A stretch of DNA of 64,000 nucleotides from Acidobacteriota bacterium (GCA_003225175.1 QIBA01000035.1:1-64000); one strand, 5' to 3'. Counted from the stretch's first letter, positions 48,259-60,556 are shown. The notes: generated by a model from the letters alone, not told the origin. Numbers and translations are program-made.

Positions 48259-50022
48259 TTATTGCGCAATTTGCCGCAATTTTTCAGTAATTTCGGCCAT
48301 GCTAGCATCGACGGATTGACGTGTCGAGCGTTGTACGAGCTCCACTTTCCCTTCGGTAACCTTCTTGCCAACATTGATCCGATAAGGGATTCCCACTAAA
48401 TCGGCATCCTTGAACTTCACCCCCGCCCGGTCCTCACGATCGTCGAGCAGGACATCGAATCCAGCAGCTGTGAGCTTTGCTGACAGCTCGTCGCCTGCGC
48501 TGCGAATCGCTGAATCGCTCACATTCGTAGGCGTTACCACTACGTCGAACGGAGCGATATTGTAAGGCAGCCAGAAACCATCGTTGTCGTTACTTTGCTC
48601 GATCGCCGACGTAAGGATGCGCTCAATGCCAATGCCGTAACTGCCCATAATGGGAGCAACTTCTTTCCCCGACTGATCCAGCACTCGCGCTCCCATGGAC
48701 TCGGAGTACTTGTAGCCAAGCTTGAAGATGTGCCCAATCTCAACGGCCTTCGCTACAACCATCGGGGTGCCGCAGTTTGGACAGCCTTCGCCAGGCTGCA
48801 CGTTACGCACGTCTGCGTACTGTTTTACCGCGAAATCGCGGCCGGGAGTTACGTTACGCAAGTGGTAGTCCTCTTTGTTCGCGCCCGCAATCAGGTTAGT
48901 GCGGCCTTCCAATGCTTTATCGACGTAGACCATCTTCATGCCTTCCACACCGCCGGCGTTGAAGCCATCCATATCGAGGCCGACGGGTCCGAGAAAGCCG
49001 CCAGGAGCTTTGAAGATGGATTGAATCTCTTCCCCATGCATCGGCCGGATTTCTCTCGCGCCAGTTACCGCGAGCAGCTTGGCTTCGTTGAGCATGTGAT
49101 CGCCGCGGACGAAAACCGCGATGGGCCACTCGAGACGCTTGCCTTCCTCGGTGATCCAAGTACCGACCATTGCCAGCGTCTTGATCTTCTGCTTCGGTGA
49201 CACGCCGAGGTACTTGGATACTTCTTCGATGGTCTTCATCCCCGGCGTTTGGACCAATTCGGGAGAGCCATTGCCGGAGGCCTTGAGATCCTCGACTGGC
49301 TCCAGCCGCGATGTCGCCTTCTCCAGATTGGCGGCGTAGCCGCACTTCGGACAGCTCGCAACCATGTCTTCGCCCGCATCGGTATAGATCATGAACTCGT
49401 GCGATTGCGATCCCCCCATGGCTCCCGAATGGGCTTCGACGACCACGAATTTCAATCCGCAGCGAGTGAAGATCGCAGCGTAGGTGTCGTAATGTTTGCG
49501 ATAGGAAACATCCAGTCCGTCGGCGTCGATATCGAAAGAATATGCGTCCTTCATAATGAACTGCCGCACGCGGAGCAGTCCCGATTTAGGACGAGGCTCG
49601 TCCCGAAACTTGGTCTGTATCTGATACCAGATCTGGGGAAGCTGCTTGTAGCTGCGCAGCTCCTTCCGCGCGATCTCCGTCATCACCTCCTCGTGCGTCA
49701 TGCCGAGACAAAGATCGCGTCCGCCGCGGTCCTTGAGCCGGAACATGTTCTCGCCCATCACCGACCAGCGGCCACTAGACTCCCACAGCTCCCGCGGATG
49801 CAGCGCCGGAAGCAGGAACTCCTGGCCGATCTTGTCCATCTCATCACGAACGATGGAGATGATCTTATTAATGGAACGCTGCCCTAGAAAAAGGTATGAG
49901 TAGATGCCGGCAGCGAGCTGACGAACATAACCCGCGCGAACCAGAAATTTGTGGCTCGCGACCTCCGCGTCGGCAGGCGCTTCGCGCAGAGTGGGAATAA
50001 ACAATTGAGACCAACGATGCAT
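48259..50022 (-). CDS. proS: Prolyl-tRNA synthetase (bacterial type, with editing domain)
   Basis: This 587-residue class II synthetase starts [24 protein letters not shown] lies five bases before this ATG, while the longer frame adds eight unlikely residues. Motif 2 is [19 protein letters not shown]. The editing (INS) insertion lies at about 220-390. Motif 3 is in [18 protein letters not shown]. The C-terminal anticodon-binding domain contains [19 protein letters not shown]. It heads a minus-strand cluster with the DUF4845-like, PBP and TPR genes. Confidence 0.96.
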   Translation of the reverse strand: MHRWSQLFIPTLREAPADAEVASHKFLVRAGYVRQLAAGIYSYLFLGQRSINKIISIVRDEMDKIGQEFLLPALHPRELWESSGRWSVMGENMFRLKDRGGRDLCLGMTHEEVMTEIARKELRSYKQLPQIWYQIQTKFRDEPRPKSGLLRVRQFIMKDAYSFDIDADGLDVSYRKHYDTYAAIFTRCGLKFVVVEAHSGAMGGSQSHEFMIYTDAGEDMVASCPKCGYAANLEKATSRLEPVEDLKASGNGSPELVQTPGMKTIEEVSKYLGVSPKQKIKTLAMVGTWITEEGKRLEWPIAVFVRGDHMLNEAKLLAVTGAREIRPMHGEEIQSIFKAPGGFLGPVGLDMDGFNAGGVEGMKMVYVDKALEGRTNLIAGANKEDYHLRNVTPGRDFAVKQYADVRNVQPGEGCPNCGTPMVVAKAVEIGHIFKLGYKYSESMGARVLDQSGKEVAPIMGSYGIGIERILTSAIEQSNDNDGFWLPYNIAPFDVVVTPTNVSDSAIRSAGDELSAKLTAAGFDVLLDDREDRAGVKFKDADLVGIPYRINVGKKVTEGKVELVQRSTRQSVDASMAEITEKLRQIAQ

Positions 50023-50108
50023 GTGGCTCCGTGAGCTATGAGGCAAAGGATTTATTGTAGCGAGGAATTGCGGCCGCGTGCGTTGGCCGCAGCCGCGACT
50101 TGCAGGAG

Positions 50109-50951
50109 TTAACTCAGGGCGCCCCGCATGAAACCGAGCGATTCGGCCATGCCCATAAATGGATCCTTCGGTTCAATCTCATACTCTAATTGAGCCTCTC
50201 CCTTGTAACCTGACCGCACCAGTTCGCGCAGCACAGGAACAATTGGCATTACGCCCAGTCCGACAGAAACGCCTTTCGCATCTACTTGATCCGACTCCAA
50301 GTCCTTAACGTGCATGCTATACAGTCGATCCCACGTCTTCTTCACGTCCGAAACGAGGTCTTCGTGCATGCGAAAAGTGTGGCCGAGATCCATGCAGATG
50401 CCTATTTTCGGATCAAGTCCTTTGATCGCGTCATATATCTCAAGCGGTGATGGGAAGCGCTTATCTTTAGGGCCATGGTTGTGAATGGCAGCTTTCAGGT
50501 CATAGCTGCGAATTACTTTGTCTAGCGTCCGCAATTGCTGAGGGAAAACCCCCACGACAGCGAGTGAGGCGCCGAGATCGTGAACGTAGTCGAATGCCTG
50601 ACGCATCTCCGCCTCGGTATCTTTAAGATAGATCACCCCACAGCTCGTGATCGAGAGTCCCAAATCCTCAGCCTGCATTCTGACTTGTTTCCGCTGATCG
50701 GACGTTGAAGTCAATGGCAGATGAACATCTTTCAGTGACAAGTAGCGCACGCCGAGGCGATGAATCGTTTGCAATGTCCCGGCCAAGGGAAAAGACTTCA
50801 GTGAATACGAGCAAACTCCCACACGCAATCCATGGAATTGTTTGTCATCGCTCGCTTGCGGCCCTGCGGCGAATGAAATGAAAGGACGCATCGCACTGCA
50901 TGCAGCGCTTAGGCCGGCGGCTTTTATTACACGACGACGGGTGAGACTCAT
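50109..50951 (-). CDS. Tat-exported sugar phosphate isomerase/epimerase-like TIM barrel
   Basis: From ATG 50951 (AGGAGG four bases upstream) the protein is 280 residues. The N-terminus [20 protein letters not shown] is a twin-arginine signal. The xylose-isomerase-like TIM barrel shows [29 protein letters not shown] (metal His), [20 protein letters not shown] and a final [12 protein letters not shown] with the metal-binding Glu. Such periplasmic proteins isomerise, epimerise or eliminate sugars; known relatives act on 3-keto-sugars. It is divergent from an exported Gfo/Idh/MocA oxidoreductase, a common partner. Confidence 0.9.
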   Translation of the reverse strand: MSLTRRRVIKAAGLSAACSAMRPFISFAAGPQASDDKQFHGLRVGVCSYSLKSFPLAGTLQTIHRLGVRYLSLKDVHLPLTSTSDQRKQVRMQAEDLGLSITSCGVIYLKDTEAEMRQAFDYVHDLGASLAVVGVFPQQLRTLDKVIRSYDLKAAIHNHGPKDKRFPSPLEIYDAIKGLDPKIGICMDLGHTFRMHEDLVSDVKKTWDRLYSMHVKDLESDQVDAKGVSVGLGVMPIVPVLRELVRSGYKGEAQLEYEIEPKDPFMGMAESLGFMRGALS

Positions 50952-51081
50952 CGATCCTCCTACAATCACGCCACTCACAAGTTATCGATTGAATCGAGGT
51001 TTACAGAATGAAATGCCGATTCGCTCGCGGAAGTTATACTATGCGGCTTGCGGGCTTGATTCCAATCCAAGGGGTTGTCAT

Positions 51082-52494
51082 ATGTCGATCGATCGCCGAG
51101 ATTTTCTTAAGACTACGGGGAAAGCAATCACCGTTGGAGCAGCAACACTCGCTCTGGGCGGACGAGTACTCGGTGCCAATGATCGTGTTCGCCTCGCGAT
51201 TTGCGGCGTACGCGGCCGCGGCAATGATCATCTTCACGGCTTTGCGAAAGTTCCCGGTGCGGAAATTGCTGCGTTCTGCGACATCGATGAGAGCGTTTTG
51301 AATCAACGCGTCGGCGACATGCAGAAGCTCGGTCTCGCCAAACCCAAAACCTATGTCGATATCCGCAAGCTCCTCGAGGACAAAGATATCGATGCAATTT
51401 CGATCGCAACTCCCAACCACTGGCATTCGCTCATGGGTATTTGGGCCTGCCAGGCTGGTAAAGACGTATATGTAGAGAAACCGTGTTCTCACAACTCTTT
51501 TGAAGGTCGCCGGTTGGTGAGCGCGGTGAAGAAGTACAACCGCATCTGCCAGCACGGAAGTCAGTCCCGGTCGAATCCCGGCATGATCGACGCCATACAA
51601 AGAGTCCAAAACGGGACAATAAGCGACGTCTACCTCGCCCGCGCACTTTGCTACAAGTGGCGGCAATCTATCGGACGGGCCACGCCTGAACCTGTGCCCG
51701 CAGGCGTCAATTACGACCTATGGACTGGTCCCGCGCCACTGAAGCCATTCACGCGCAACCGCTTTCATTACAACTGGCATTGGATCTGGGACACCGGCAA
51801 TGGCGAAATCGGCAACCAAGCCATTCATGAGATCGACATCGCGCGCTGGGGACTCGGTGTTCGCTTCCCTGTCCAGATTTCCGCAATGGGCGGGCACTTC
51901 ATGTTCGACGACGATCAGGAAACACCCAATGTGCTGAACGCGACCTTCTACTTCGAGGACACCAACAAGAAGCGCAAGATGATGGAGGTCGAAGTCCGTC
52001 ACTGGATCACCAATCACGAGGCTGAGATCGGCTCAGGCGCCTACGGAAGGTCTGCCGTACCAGCCGCCGGTTTGACTGCCGGCAATGGAAAGAAGGCCAG
52101 TAACGAGCAATCGCTTGGCCCGAAGGATGCGAAGACCAATACCATCGGTAATCTCTTTTACGGCTCGAACGGCTATGTCGGCATTGACGGGTACGATGCA
52201 TACAAGACCTGGCTCACGGAGGAGGCTGTGGCGGGACCCTCCGGTAAAGCGGCAGGCGACCATTTCGCAAACTTCATTGATTGCATTCGCAGTCGGCGTG
52301 CGGAAGATATTCATTCGCCGATTGAGGAAGCTCACATCTCCACGACGCTGGTGCATCTTGCGAACGCCTCATATCGGCTGGGGCGCACGCTGCAATTCGA
52401 TCCCGAAAAGGAAGAAGTCGTTGGAGATGAGGAAGCAAACCGCATGCTGCGCGGCACATATCGCGCGCCATACGTTGTGCCAGAGCAAGTCTGA
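51082..52494 (+). CDS. Tat-exported Gfo/Idh/MocA-family oxidoreductase
   Basis: The start at 51082 (AAGGGG upstream) gives 470 residues beginning MSIDRRDFLKTTGKAITVGA, a twin-arginine signal; the frame extends 240 bp further without support. The Rossmann part contains RLAICGVRGRGNDHLHGFAK and AAFCDID. The EKP motif of the family is present (VYVEKPCSHN). The C-terminal domain has HEIDIARWGLGVRFP. A sugar is expected as substrate, oxidised with tightly bound NAD(P), since the protein should work outside the cytoplasm. It sits between two TIM-barrel sugar isomerase/epimerase genes. Confidence 0.92.
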   Translation: MSIDRRDFLKTTGKAITVGAATLALGGRVLGANDRVRLAICGVRGRGNDHLHGFAKVPGAEIAAFCDIDESVLNQRVGDMQKLGLAKPKTYVDIRKLLEDKDIDAISIATPNHWHSLMGIWACQAGKDVYVEKPCSHNSFEGRRLVSAVKKYNRICQHGSQSRSNPGMIDAIQRVQNGTISDVYLARALCYKWRQSIGRATPEPVPAGVNYDLWTGPAPLKPFTRNRFHYNWHWIWDTGNGEIGNQAIHEIDIARWGLGVRFPVQISAMGGHFMFDDDQETPNVLNATFYFEDTNKKRKMMEVEVRHWITNHEAEIGSGAYGRSAVPAAGLTAGNGKKASNEQSLGPKDAKTNTIGNLFYGSNGYVGIDGYDAYKTWLTEEAVAGPSGKAAGDHFANFIDCIRSRRAEDIHSPIEEAHISTTLVHLANASYRLGRTLQFDPEKEEVVGDEEANRMLRGTYRAPYVVPEQV

Positions 52495-52604
52495 ATTGAT
52501 TGTGTCCAGTGGCAGGAGCATGTAAGAATCCGGAGCGCCGGGATACCTCCCGTCGCTCCGAGGCTTGCCCATCGAATAGGGAGGTGCAGACCGCACCCTG
52601 CGCC

Positions 52605-53444
52605 ATGATCACAAGACGAGCACTCCTCGCTTCATTGGCCGTGTCGCCATTCTTCATGGCTTTCAAGTCCAGCGAAGATATCAAGATCGGCGTTTGCACT
52701 CGCGATTGCGCCAGCGCAGCGAAGTACGGTTTTGATTACATCGAACCGGCAGCCGCTGAGATCGCGGTCATGAGCGATGACGAATTTCGGGATTACTCTG
52801 AGGAGGTACTCGCTTCTCCAATCCGTTGCCGGGCGTTTAACAGTCTTATTCGTCGACCTGACCTGAGAGTCGTCGGCAACGAAGTCTCAATTTCCGTCTT
52901 GAGAGATTATTTGGAGCCCTGCCTTGCACGTTGCCGACGCCTTGGAGCCTCGGTTGCGGTTTGGGGCAGCGCCGGATCGCGCAATGTTCCGGAGGGATTC
53001 TCCCGGCATCGAGCTCACGAACAGATCGTCCAATTCCTTCGGATGGCTGGTGATGTTGCTCGCCATCACGATCTCGTCGTCGCGATCGAGCCGCTTCGCC
53101 GCCAGGAAAGTAACATTCTGAACACTGGCGGCGAGGCACTGGAGATGGTGCGCGCCGCGAAGCACGCCAACGTGCGCATGATCATCGACTACTATCATCT
53201 TCGCGAGGAGAACGAGGATCCGAAGGTCCTCGAGACAGGTCAACGAGAAATTGTCCATTTGCATTTCGCAAACCCTCATGGACGCGTCTGGCCACACGAT
53301 CTGAACGAGGATGATCACTACATCGATTTCTTCCGTTATCTCAAGAAGATCGGTTATTCCGGCGGTATTTCAGTCGAAGGTAAAGGGACGTTTGAGAATG
53401 ATGGCGCCGCAAGCCGAGCGTTCTTTCGGATGGCGACGGCCTGA
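52605..53444 (+). CDS. Exported sugar phosphate isomerase/epimerase-like TIM barrel
   Basis: From ATG 52605 the protein is 279 residues; a GTG 21 bp upstream is an alternative start. The N-terminus (MITRRALLASLAVSPFFMAF) is a signal peptide with two arginines, possibly a Tat signal. The AP-endonuclease-2/xylose-isomerase barrel has KIGVCTRDCASAAKYGFDYI, VVAIEPLRRQESNIL (metal Glu), MIIDYYHLREENED, IVHLHFANPHGRVWP and a final ISVEGKG. It is distinct from the one at 50109. Its start is 110 bp after the oxidoreductase stop and it probably acts on the same sugar pathway. Confidence 0.88.
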   Translation: MITRRALLASLAVSPFFMAFKSSEDIKIGVCTRDCASAAKYGFDYIEPAAAEIAVMSDDEFRDYSEEVLASPIRCRAFNSLIRRPDLRVVGNEVSISVLRDYLEPCLARCRRLGASVAVWGSAGSRNVPEGFSRHRAHEQIVQFLRMAGDVARHHDLVVAIEPLRRQESNILNTGGEALEMVRAAKHANVRMIIDYYHLREENEDPKVLETGQREIVHLHFANPHGRVWPHDLNEDDHYIDFFRYLKKIGYSGGISVEGKGTFENDGAASRAFFRMATA

Positions 53445-53449
53445 GAAAA

Positions 53450-53752
53450 ATCGACTGGACGAATCCTTTAATGAGACTCACGAATCTGCGCAGACTGGCA
53501 CTACACCTACCAAAGAACACAAAAAAGTTGTGGTCGAGTTTAACGTCTTGCCATGGGCAATCACGTTCGAGCCTCAGGGTGAATTAGAACATGCAGAACT
53601 GGAATTCGTGACACGAGCATTTGACATGAAGGGAAAGTCAGTGGGCGAAACTCAGGCAACCACCGTCACGGCAGACCTGAAGCCTGCGATATACAAAGAA
53701 GAGCACTATGATCGGCACGCTGGTAGCGAAGGTTGAAGTACCTCAGGGATCC
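53450..53752 (+). pseudogene. C-terminal relic of an acidobacterial VWFA-related protein
   Basis: An open stretch overlapping the end of the previous gene encodes KKVVVEFNVLPWAITFEPQG, ELEHAELEFVTRAFDMKGKS and TVTADLKPAIYKEE. This matches the C-terminal segment I associate with acidobacterial VWFA-related secreted proteins (ADLKPETY pattern). After a stop-producing shift the next frame continues LVAKVEVPQGS and stops. No start codon, signal peptide or VWA domain is present, so it looks like the tail of a deleted gene. Confidence 0.5.
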
Positions 53753-53836
53753 TGAACCTTTTGTGAGTTCAGACTGTCTTTTCTGGTGTTGACAACGGAG
53801 CGCCGGCGCGAGGCCGTCCGATGCTCCGCTGGAATC

Positions 53837-55369
53837 TCAGGCTCCTCCTGCATAGGACACCCGATCAGACATTTGATTCCTGAAGCTCGGCTTACCGACA
53901 GCCTTCACATACACGGCGTAGGAACCCGCGGCGAAGTGATAGGAAGATAAATCAAGTGTGCGGGTTCCTACGGGTACTTCCGACAACGGCATCAGATTCT
54001 CGCCGTCAACCGAGATAAAAGGAACGTAATGATCAATCGTGTTCTCGTTCCCTGTTACGGTCCAATGAAGCTGGCTTCCGGAAACTGACGCCGAAACTGT
54101 GATGCAGTTGTCGATTCCGCTTTCAATCTCAGTCGCTTCCTCGTAGTCGTTCCATGTCACTAACTGCAAGGATTCAAGCTGAGTAGCTTTGGAGTAATAT
54201 TTCCCGATTTCGGAAAATGTCGAGAGCCAGGTTTGTCCACAGTTTTGATTGATGGTTCGATTGGACGACCAGTCGGCCAAAGTGTCGTTGAAACCTTTGT
54301 ACGTTGCCCCGAAAACGTGGCTGGGCAAGGCTGTAACCCCGGCAGCGTAGAAATTATCGAGATAGGATTGCGCCCAGTCATTCGCATCCGAATCGATGAT
54401 GACCCAGGAAATGCTGCCGTTGCTCTGCGGGTGACTAAACCCCCCAGGATTCTGGAATATAAGCAGCGGGTTTCCGGGCACGCTTGCCACAATCCTGCCC
54501 CAGTCCAGCGTCCCAAATCGGTCTGGATCAAAGAAGAACACGGCAGGACGGCCATTGATCCTCATGTATGCCGAAGATGTCTCGAAATTGTTGTAAGCGT
54601 ACGTAAGATCCGTGATCATCTGACCACTTAGGTCGCATCCGGCAGTCGCGCTGCAATGGTTCAATGCGCCGCCATCCTCCATGATCGCGAAGACGAACTC
54701 CCCGTTTCGACTCTCCGCTTCAGCCTTTAGCGAAAACGCGGTCGCGTTGGGCATGGCGTTGTTTTGGCCATACCAATCTTCGATAAATCCAGAGATGCCG
54801 CGACTCAACGCATCGCTTACCTGCCGCTTGATTTGCGCCGGATCGCTTGACGTGTAGCCAACGTCCATGTGGCTCGATTCTCCAAACCAAGCCATGAAAT
54901 GAGCGTAAATCCTGGTCGCCGCACCAGGATAGAGCAGCATTCGTGTATCGACTTTGCTGACATTGGATAAGCCTGCATTGCCGTTAAGCTGCCGGCCAAA
55001 AGTTGTCGCCGCACTCGTGTTGCCGGACGTTTCAGCGGTCACTGAGGTTGTGGGCTTTACTGGTGTCGGCATTGGTGTAGGAGTTGGCGGGGGGGCTGGC
55101 GTTGGTGTAGGAGTAGGGGTCGGCGTTGGTGTGGGGGTTGGCGTTGGTGCGGGCGTCGGCGTCGGTGTGGGGGTCGGGGTCGGGCTTGGTGTGGGCGTGG
55201 GAACTGGAGTTGGTGTCGGGGTTACGGAGGTTGGCGTAGATCCGCTGCCAGCCGTAGCCGATGCTGGAGTTGACGTGAAGCTAGAAGCGCCACCTCCCCC
55301 GCATCCAGTAACAAGTGCTAAACAAACGAGCGTGCACGAACAAAAACAAACGCGTGAAGTACGCTTCAA
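53837..55369 (-). CDS. GH71/GH99-like glycoside hydrolase lipoprotein with Pro-Thr linker
   Basis: From TTG 55369 (GGAGG six bases upstream) the protein is 510 residues starting MKRTSRVCFCSCTLVCLALV with lipobox LVTGC (Cys23). A GTG 48 bp upstream is possible but lacks a ribosome site. Residues about 45-110 are a Thr-Pro repeat linker encoded by hexameric DNA. The catalytic domain follows: RIYAHFMAWFGESSHMDVGY, SRGISGFIEDWYGQNN, RPAVFFFDPDRFG, and TWNDYEEATEIESGID, the last typical of GH71/GH99-type glucanases and mannanases. A small beta-sandwich closes the protein. It is probably displayed on the cell surface to cut alpha-glucan or alpha-mannan. Confidence 0.82.
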   Translation of the reverse strand: MKRTSRVCFCSCTLVCLALVTGCGGGGASSFTSTPASATAGSGSTPTSVTPTPTPVPTPTPSPTPTPTPTPTPAPTPTPTPTPTPTPTPTPAPPPTPTPMPTPVKPTTSVTAETSGNTSAATTFGRQLNGNAGLSNVSKVDTRMLLYPGAATRIYAHFMAWFGESSHMDVGYTSSDPAQIKRQVSDALSRGISGFIEDWYGQNNAMPNATAFSLKAEAESRNGEFVFAIMEDGGALNHCSATAGCDLSGQMITDLTYAYNNFETSSAYMRINGRPAVFFFDPDRFGTLDWGRIVASVPGNPLLIFQNPGGFSHPQSNGSISWVIIDSDANDWAQSYLDNFYAAGVTALPSHVFGATYKGFNDTLADWSSNRTINQNCGQTWLSTFSEIGKYYSKATQLESLQLVTWNDYEEATEIESGIDNCITVSASVSGSQLHWTVTGNENTIDHYVPFISVDGENLMPLSEVPVGTRTLDLSSYHFAAGSYAVYVKAVGKPSFRNQMSDRVSYAGGA

Positions 55370-57451
<2,082 letters not shown>

Positions 57452-57560
57452 AAATCCCGGAGCGCGCGAGTATGAATACAAAATGTTTGAGGCTTCGTGA
57501 CCTCCGAAGGCCGCCTTCGTGACGGGCGTGTTCGCCCTCGGGTCTGTTACTCTCCGTTGA

Positions 57561-58397
57561 ATGGAATTTGAGGTCGGTAACGTCCACGTAGGTTCGGGTG
57601 AACTCTTCCTGATCGCTGGACCGTGTGTGATCGAGAGTGAAGCCCATACTCTCAAAATGGCTGAAGCTATCAGCACTATTACGCGCGAAATGCGCATTCC
57701 CTACATCTTCAAAGCTTCCTACGACAAGGCCAATCGAACTTCACTGAAGAGCTTCCGCGGACCCGGCCTCAAGGAAGGTACTCGCATTCTGCGAAAGGTC
57801 GCGGAGACTCATCGCGTTCCGGTGCTGACTGATATCCATGCGCCTGAACACGCGGAGCCAGTCGCGGAAGCTGTCGACGTCCTTCAGATTCCCGCTTTCC
57901 TCTGCCGTCAGACCGATCTCCTGGTTGCGGCCGCGAAGACCGGACGCGCAATCAATGTCAAGAAGGGACAGTTCGTCGCGCCCTGGGATATGCGACACGC
58001 CGTCGAAAAGATTCGGGAGAGCGGCAACGGACGAATCTTCCTCACCGAACGTGGATCAAGCTTCGGCTACAACAATCTCGTGGTGGACATGCGTTCCCTG
58101 TCAATCATGCGAAAACTCGCTCCCGTGGTCTTCGACGCGACTCATTCCGTTCAGCTTCCCAGCGCAGGAACTGGCGAGAATGGCCAGCCGAAGCAGAGCG
58201 GCGGACAACCGGAGTTCATTCCCATACTCTCACGGGCTGCCGTGGCCGTCGGTGTTGATGGAGTATTCCTGGAAGTGCACGACAATCCTTCGCAAGCAAA
58301 GTCCGACGGAGCCAATGCGTTGCCCCTTTCAAAGCTGAAGGAGACTCTGCAGCGGTTACTCGCGGTACATCGCTCAGTAAATCTGCCGGCACAGTAA
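57561..58397 (+). CDS. kdsA: 3-deoxy-8-phosphooctulonate synthase (metal-dependent class)
   Basis: KdsA condenses arabinose-5-phosphate and phosphoenolpyruvate into Kdo-8-phosphate for lipopolysaccharide. The 278-residue barrel begins with [15 protein letters not shown]; Cys22 in this motif marks the metal-dependent class (Asn replaces it in the metal-independent class). [28 protein letters not shown]-like [42 protein letters not shown] and [18 protein letters not shown] follow in order. It implies an LPS-bearing outer membrane. Confidence 0.96.
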   Translation: MEFEVGNVHVGSGELFLIAGPCVIESEAHTLKMAEAISTITREMRIPYIFKASYDKANRTSLKSFRGPGLKEGTRILRKVAETHRVPVLTDIHAPEHAEPVAEAVDVLQIPAFLCRQTDLLVAAAKTGRAINVKKGQFVAPWDMRHAVEKIRESGNGRIFLTERGSSFGYNNLVVDMRSLSIMRKLAPVVFDATHSVQLPSAGTGENGQPKQSGGQPEFIPILSRAAVAVGVDGVFLEVHDNPSQAKSDGANALPLSKLKETLQRLLAVHRSVNLPAQ

Positions 58398-58527
58398 GTA
58401 CTTTTTCGAATCTCTGTCACGGCACAATTACGCATTTTTTTTATTGATTATTTCAGCGTTCCGTCGTACTAGGAATAAGCGGGGGAATTTGTGATTGTGT
58501 CATAATGGGAAAAACCCGATGGTGGGC

Positions 58528-58597
58528 ATGAGATCGACTAGATATCTCATGAGATCGGATGAGATCTCGCCATCTAAGTCCTTTGGATGATGAGATC
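58528..58597. repeat. Four helically phased ATGAGATC repeats
   Basis: Direct copies of ATGAGATC start at 58528, 58549, 58559 and 58590, so spacings are 21, 10 and 31 bp, near whole helical turns. One copy is part of the perfect palindrome ATCTCATGAGAT. The cluster lies between the convergent ends of kdsA and the CocE-like gene. Confidence 0.7.
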
Positions 58598-58636
58598 GAA
58601 CAAAATTTCGGCACGTCCCGAAGAAGCATGCCGACT

Positions 58637-60556
58637 TCACTGTCCTCCCGGAACGATTGGCAGCAGAATCTGTGACGCGTGTTGGGCGTCATGGTAGATA
58701 GTATTGATCGCAATCGCCCAACGCCGATTATCGTTCAGGGGCTCCCCTGTGTTGGGATTTACATCGAACCGCGGGAAATTGCTGCTCGAAATATCCACGC
58801 GAATGCGATGGCCCTTCTTGAATACAAGGGACGTCGGGTACATCTCGATCGTGAACGGATACACTTCGCCCGGCTTCATCATCTCAGCATGTTGGAGTGA
58901 GTTGCGATAGCGGGCGCGCACGATGCTGTCACCGATGTTGAGATTTACACCATCGGGGAAATCTTTGTTCGCCGGGTAAACGTCGATCAACTTGGCCGTG
59001 AAATCCGTGTCGGGAGCGCTCGACGAAGCCCACAATTTCACGATGAGCCTTCCGGTGACCTCGACATCCTGCGACAACGGCTCAGTCTGAAAAACCAGGA
59101 CATCACTACGAGTCGATAGCGGCAGCGTATCGTCGCAGGTCCAGATTGAGACTCGACATCGCTGATCGTAAGGCCCTTGTTCCATCAGGTTTTCCGAGTC
59201 TCCCGGACGCTCAATGGTGTTGTGCCTTGACGGCGGAGCGTTGTGCGACGAGATGTTGCCACCGAGCGTTGGCACCGGACGGTGCGGATCGAACTTGAAA
59301 GACTTCGGCGACTCGGCAACTGGTTTCTGGATCGATAGCCACCCATTAGCGTGGAGGTAGTACGGAGTGGCAACTGCGCGCGCGAGTGGCCATTCCTGCT
59401 CGTCGCGCCAATATCCCCCTACAAAGATGCGGCTCTCAGGCGTTTTGTGCGCATCGCCGCCGCCCATAACGAAGATACGCACCGGAGGCTCGCGATCTAC
59501 TCCGTTGTCGATTCCCTTCAGCCAATGATCGAACCAGCGTTGCTCGAAGGCGAGAAAATCAATCGCCGCATCAGGGCCGAACTCGGCCTCGCCCGCATAG
59601 CTGCGCGTGCGACCTCCATGTGTCCACGGTCCCATAATGAGGCGCTGCAGGCTCTTTTTATTTTTCGTCAACGTAACAAAGTTCATGTTGGCGACCTGTG
59701 CGCCCCATGAGTCGTACCACCCGCCGAGGTGATAGACGGGAATGTCCTTGTAATCAGCGACATGCGCGACTACATCGACGCCCTTGTCTTTCCAGAAATC
59801 GTCGTAATCACCGTGAGCCATCGCCTGTGTGAGCCAGTCTTCATAATCCGGCGCGTGCTTGAGAGCAGTGGTTCCCGGACGAAACGGCAACGCCTTCGCA
59901 TACTCGCGAACGTGCTCTCCCAGATGCAACAACGCCTGCTGTGTAGCCGGATCGCGTGCAGCATCGCTTCCCTGTGGTCCGCCGATGTTGAAGATCCAGT
60001 TCATCCAACGCATTTCGAAGGCACCGTTGTGGCGCACTCCATAAATTCCGTAATCCGACATTGCGTCGGCAGGAATCATCGTGGTGAGATATGGCGGATT
60101 CGACAACGCAAGCGCGTGCTGCGTGCCTCCGGGATATGAAGTACCAACCGTCCCGATCTTGCCGATTGACCATGGCTGTTTGCCGATCCATTTAACCGTG
60201 TCGTAGCCGTCGCGACCGTCATCGCGGTACGGCCACCAGTGCCCTTCCGAGTTGTAGCGGCCGCGAATATCCTGAGCCACTCCAATGTAGCCACGCGGCA
60301 CGAAGTACTTCGCCCACGGCTCACTCGTTTTCTTTCCATAAGGAGTGCGTTCCAGAATGACCGGAAACTTCCGTTCAAGGGCCTTGCCATTTTGCGCTGG
60401 ACGATAAATATCACACGCCAGCTTTACACCATCCCGCATCGTGATCATCACATCGTGATCGACCACGATCTCGTACTGCGGTTGTGAAGCAGTCTGGACA
60501 ACGGCTGCTGCGCTCAACCAAAGAAGAAGGGCGAAATGAAGGCGCATGCGAAGCAT
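58637..60556 (-). CDS. Exported CocE/NonD-family hydrolase (X-Pro peptidase/esterase type)
   Basis: From ATG 60556 the protein is 639 residues with a signal peptide (MRLHFALLLWLSAAAVVQTA). The alpha/beta-hydrolase part contains MRDGVKLACDIYRP, QDIRGRYNSEG, and the nucleophile motif GTVGTSYPGGTQ (Ser140). The acid is in LGGWYDSWG and the His in GPWTHGGRTRSY. A C-terminal jelly-roll domain (PEP_C type) begins near SRSDVLVFQTEPL and ends VDISSSNFPRFDVNP. Members include cocaine esterase, glutaryl-7-ACA acylases and X-prolyl dipeptidyl peptidases, so the substrate (a dipeptide, amide or ester) is not defined. Confidence 0.92.
   Translation of the reverse strand: MLRMRLHFALLLWLSAAAVVQTASQPQYEIVVDHDVMITMRDGVKLACDIYRPAQNGKALERKFPVILERTPYGKKTSEPWAKYFVPRGYIGVAQDIRGRYNSEGHWWPYRDDGRDGYDTVKWIGKQPWSIGKIGTVGTSYPGGTQHALALSNPPYLTTMIPADAMSDYGIYGVRHNGAFEMRWMNWIFNIGGPQGSDAARDPATQQALLHLGEHVREYAKALPFRPGTTALKHAPDYEDWLTQAMAHGDYDDFWKDKGVDVVAHVADYKDIPVYHLGGWYDSWGAQVANMNFVTLTKNKKSLQRLIMGPWTHGGRTRSYAGEAEFGPDAAIDFLAFEQRWFDHWLKGIDNGVDREPPVRIFVMGGGDAHKTPESRIFVGGYWRDEQEWPLARAVATPYYLHANGWLSIQKPVAESPKSFKFDPHRPVPTLGGNISSHNAPPSRHNTIERPGDSENLMEQGPYDQRCRVSIWTCDDTLPLSTRSDVLVFQTEPLSQDVEVTGRLIVKLWASSSAPDTDFTAKLIDVYPANKDFPDGVNLNIGDSIVRARYRNSLQHAEMMKPGEVYPFTIEMYPTSLVFKKGHRIRVDISSSNFPRFDVNPNTGEPLNDNRRWAIAINTIYHDAQHASQILLPIVPGGQ

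Noticed and set aside
50842-51081. 80-codon N-terminal extension of the Gfo/Idh/MocA gene
   Set aside because: It overlaps the divergent TIM-barrel gene and lacks a signal; the Tat signal starting at 51082 with AAGGGG is the natural start.
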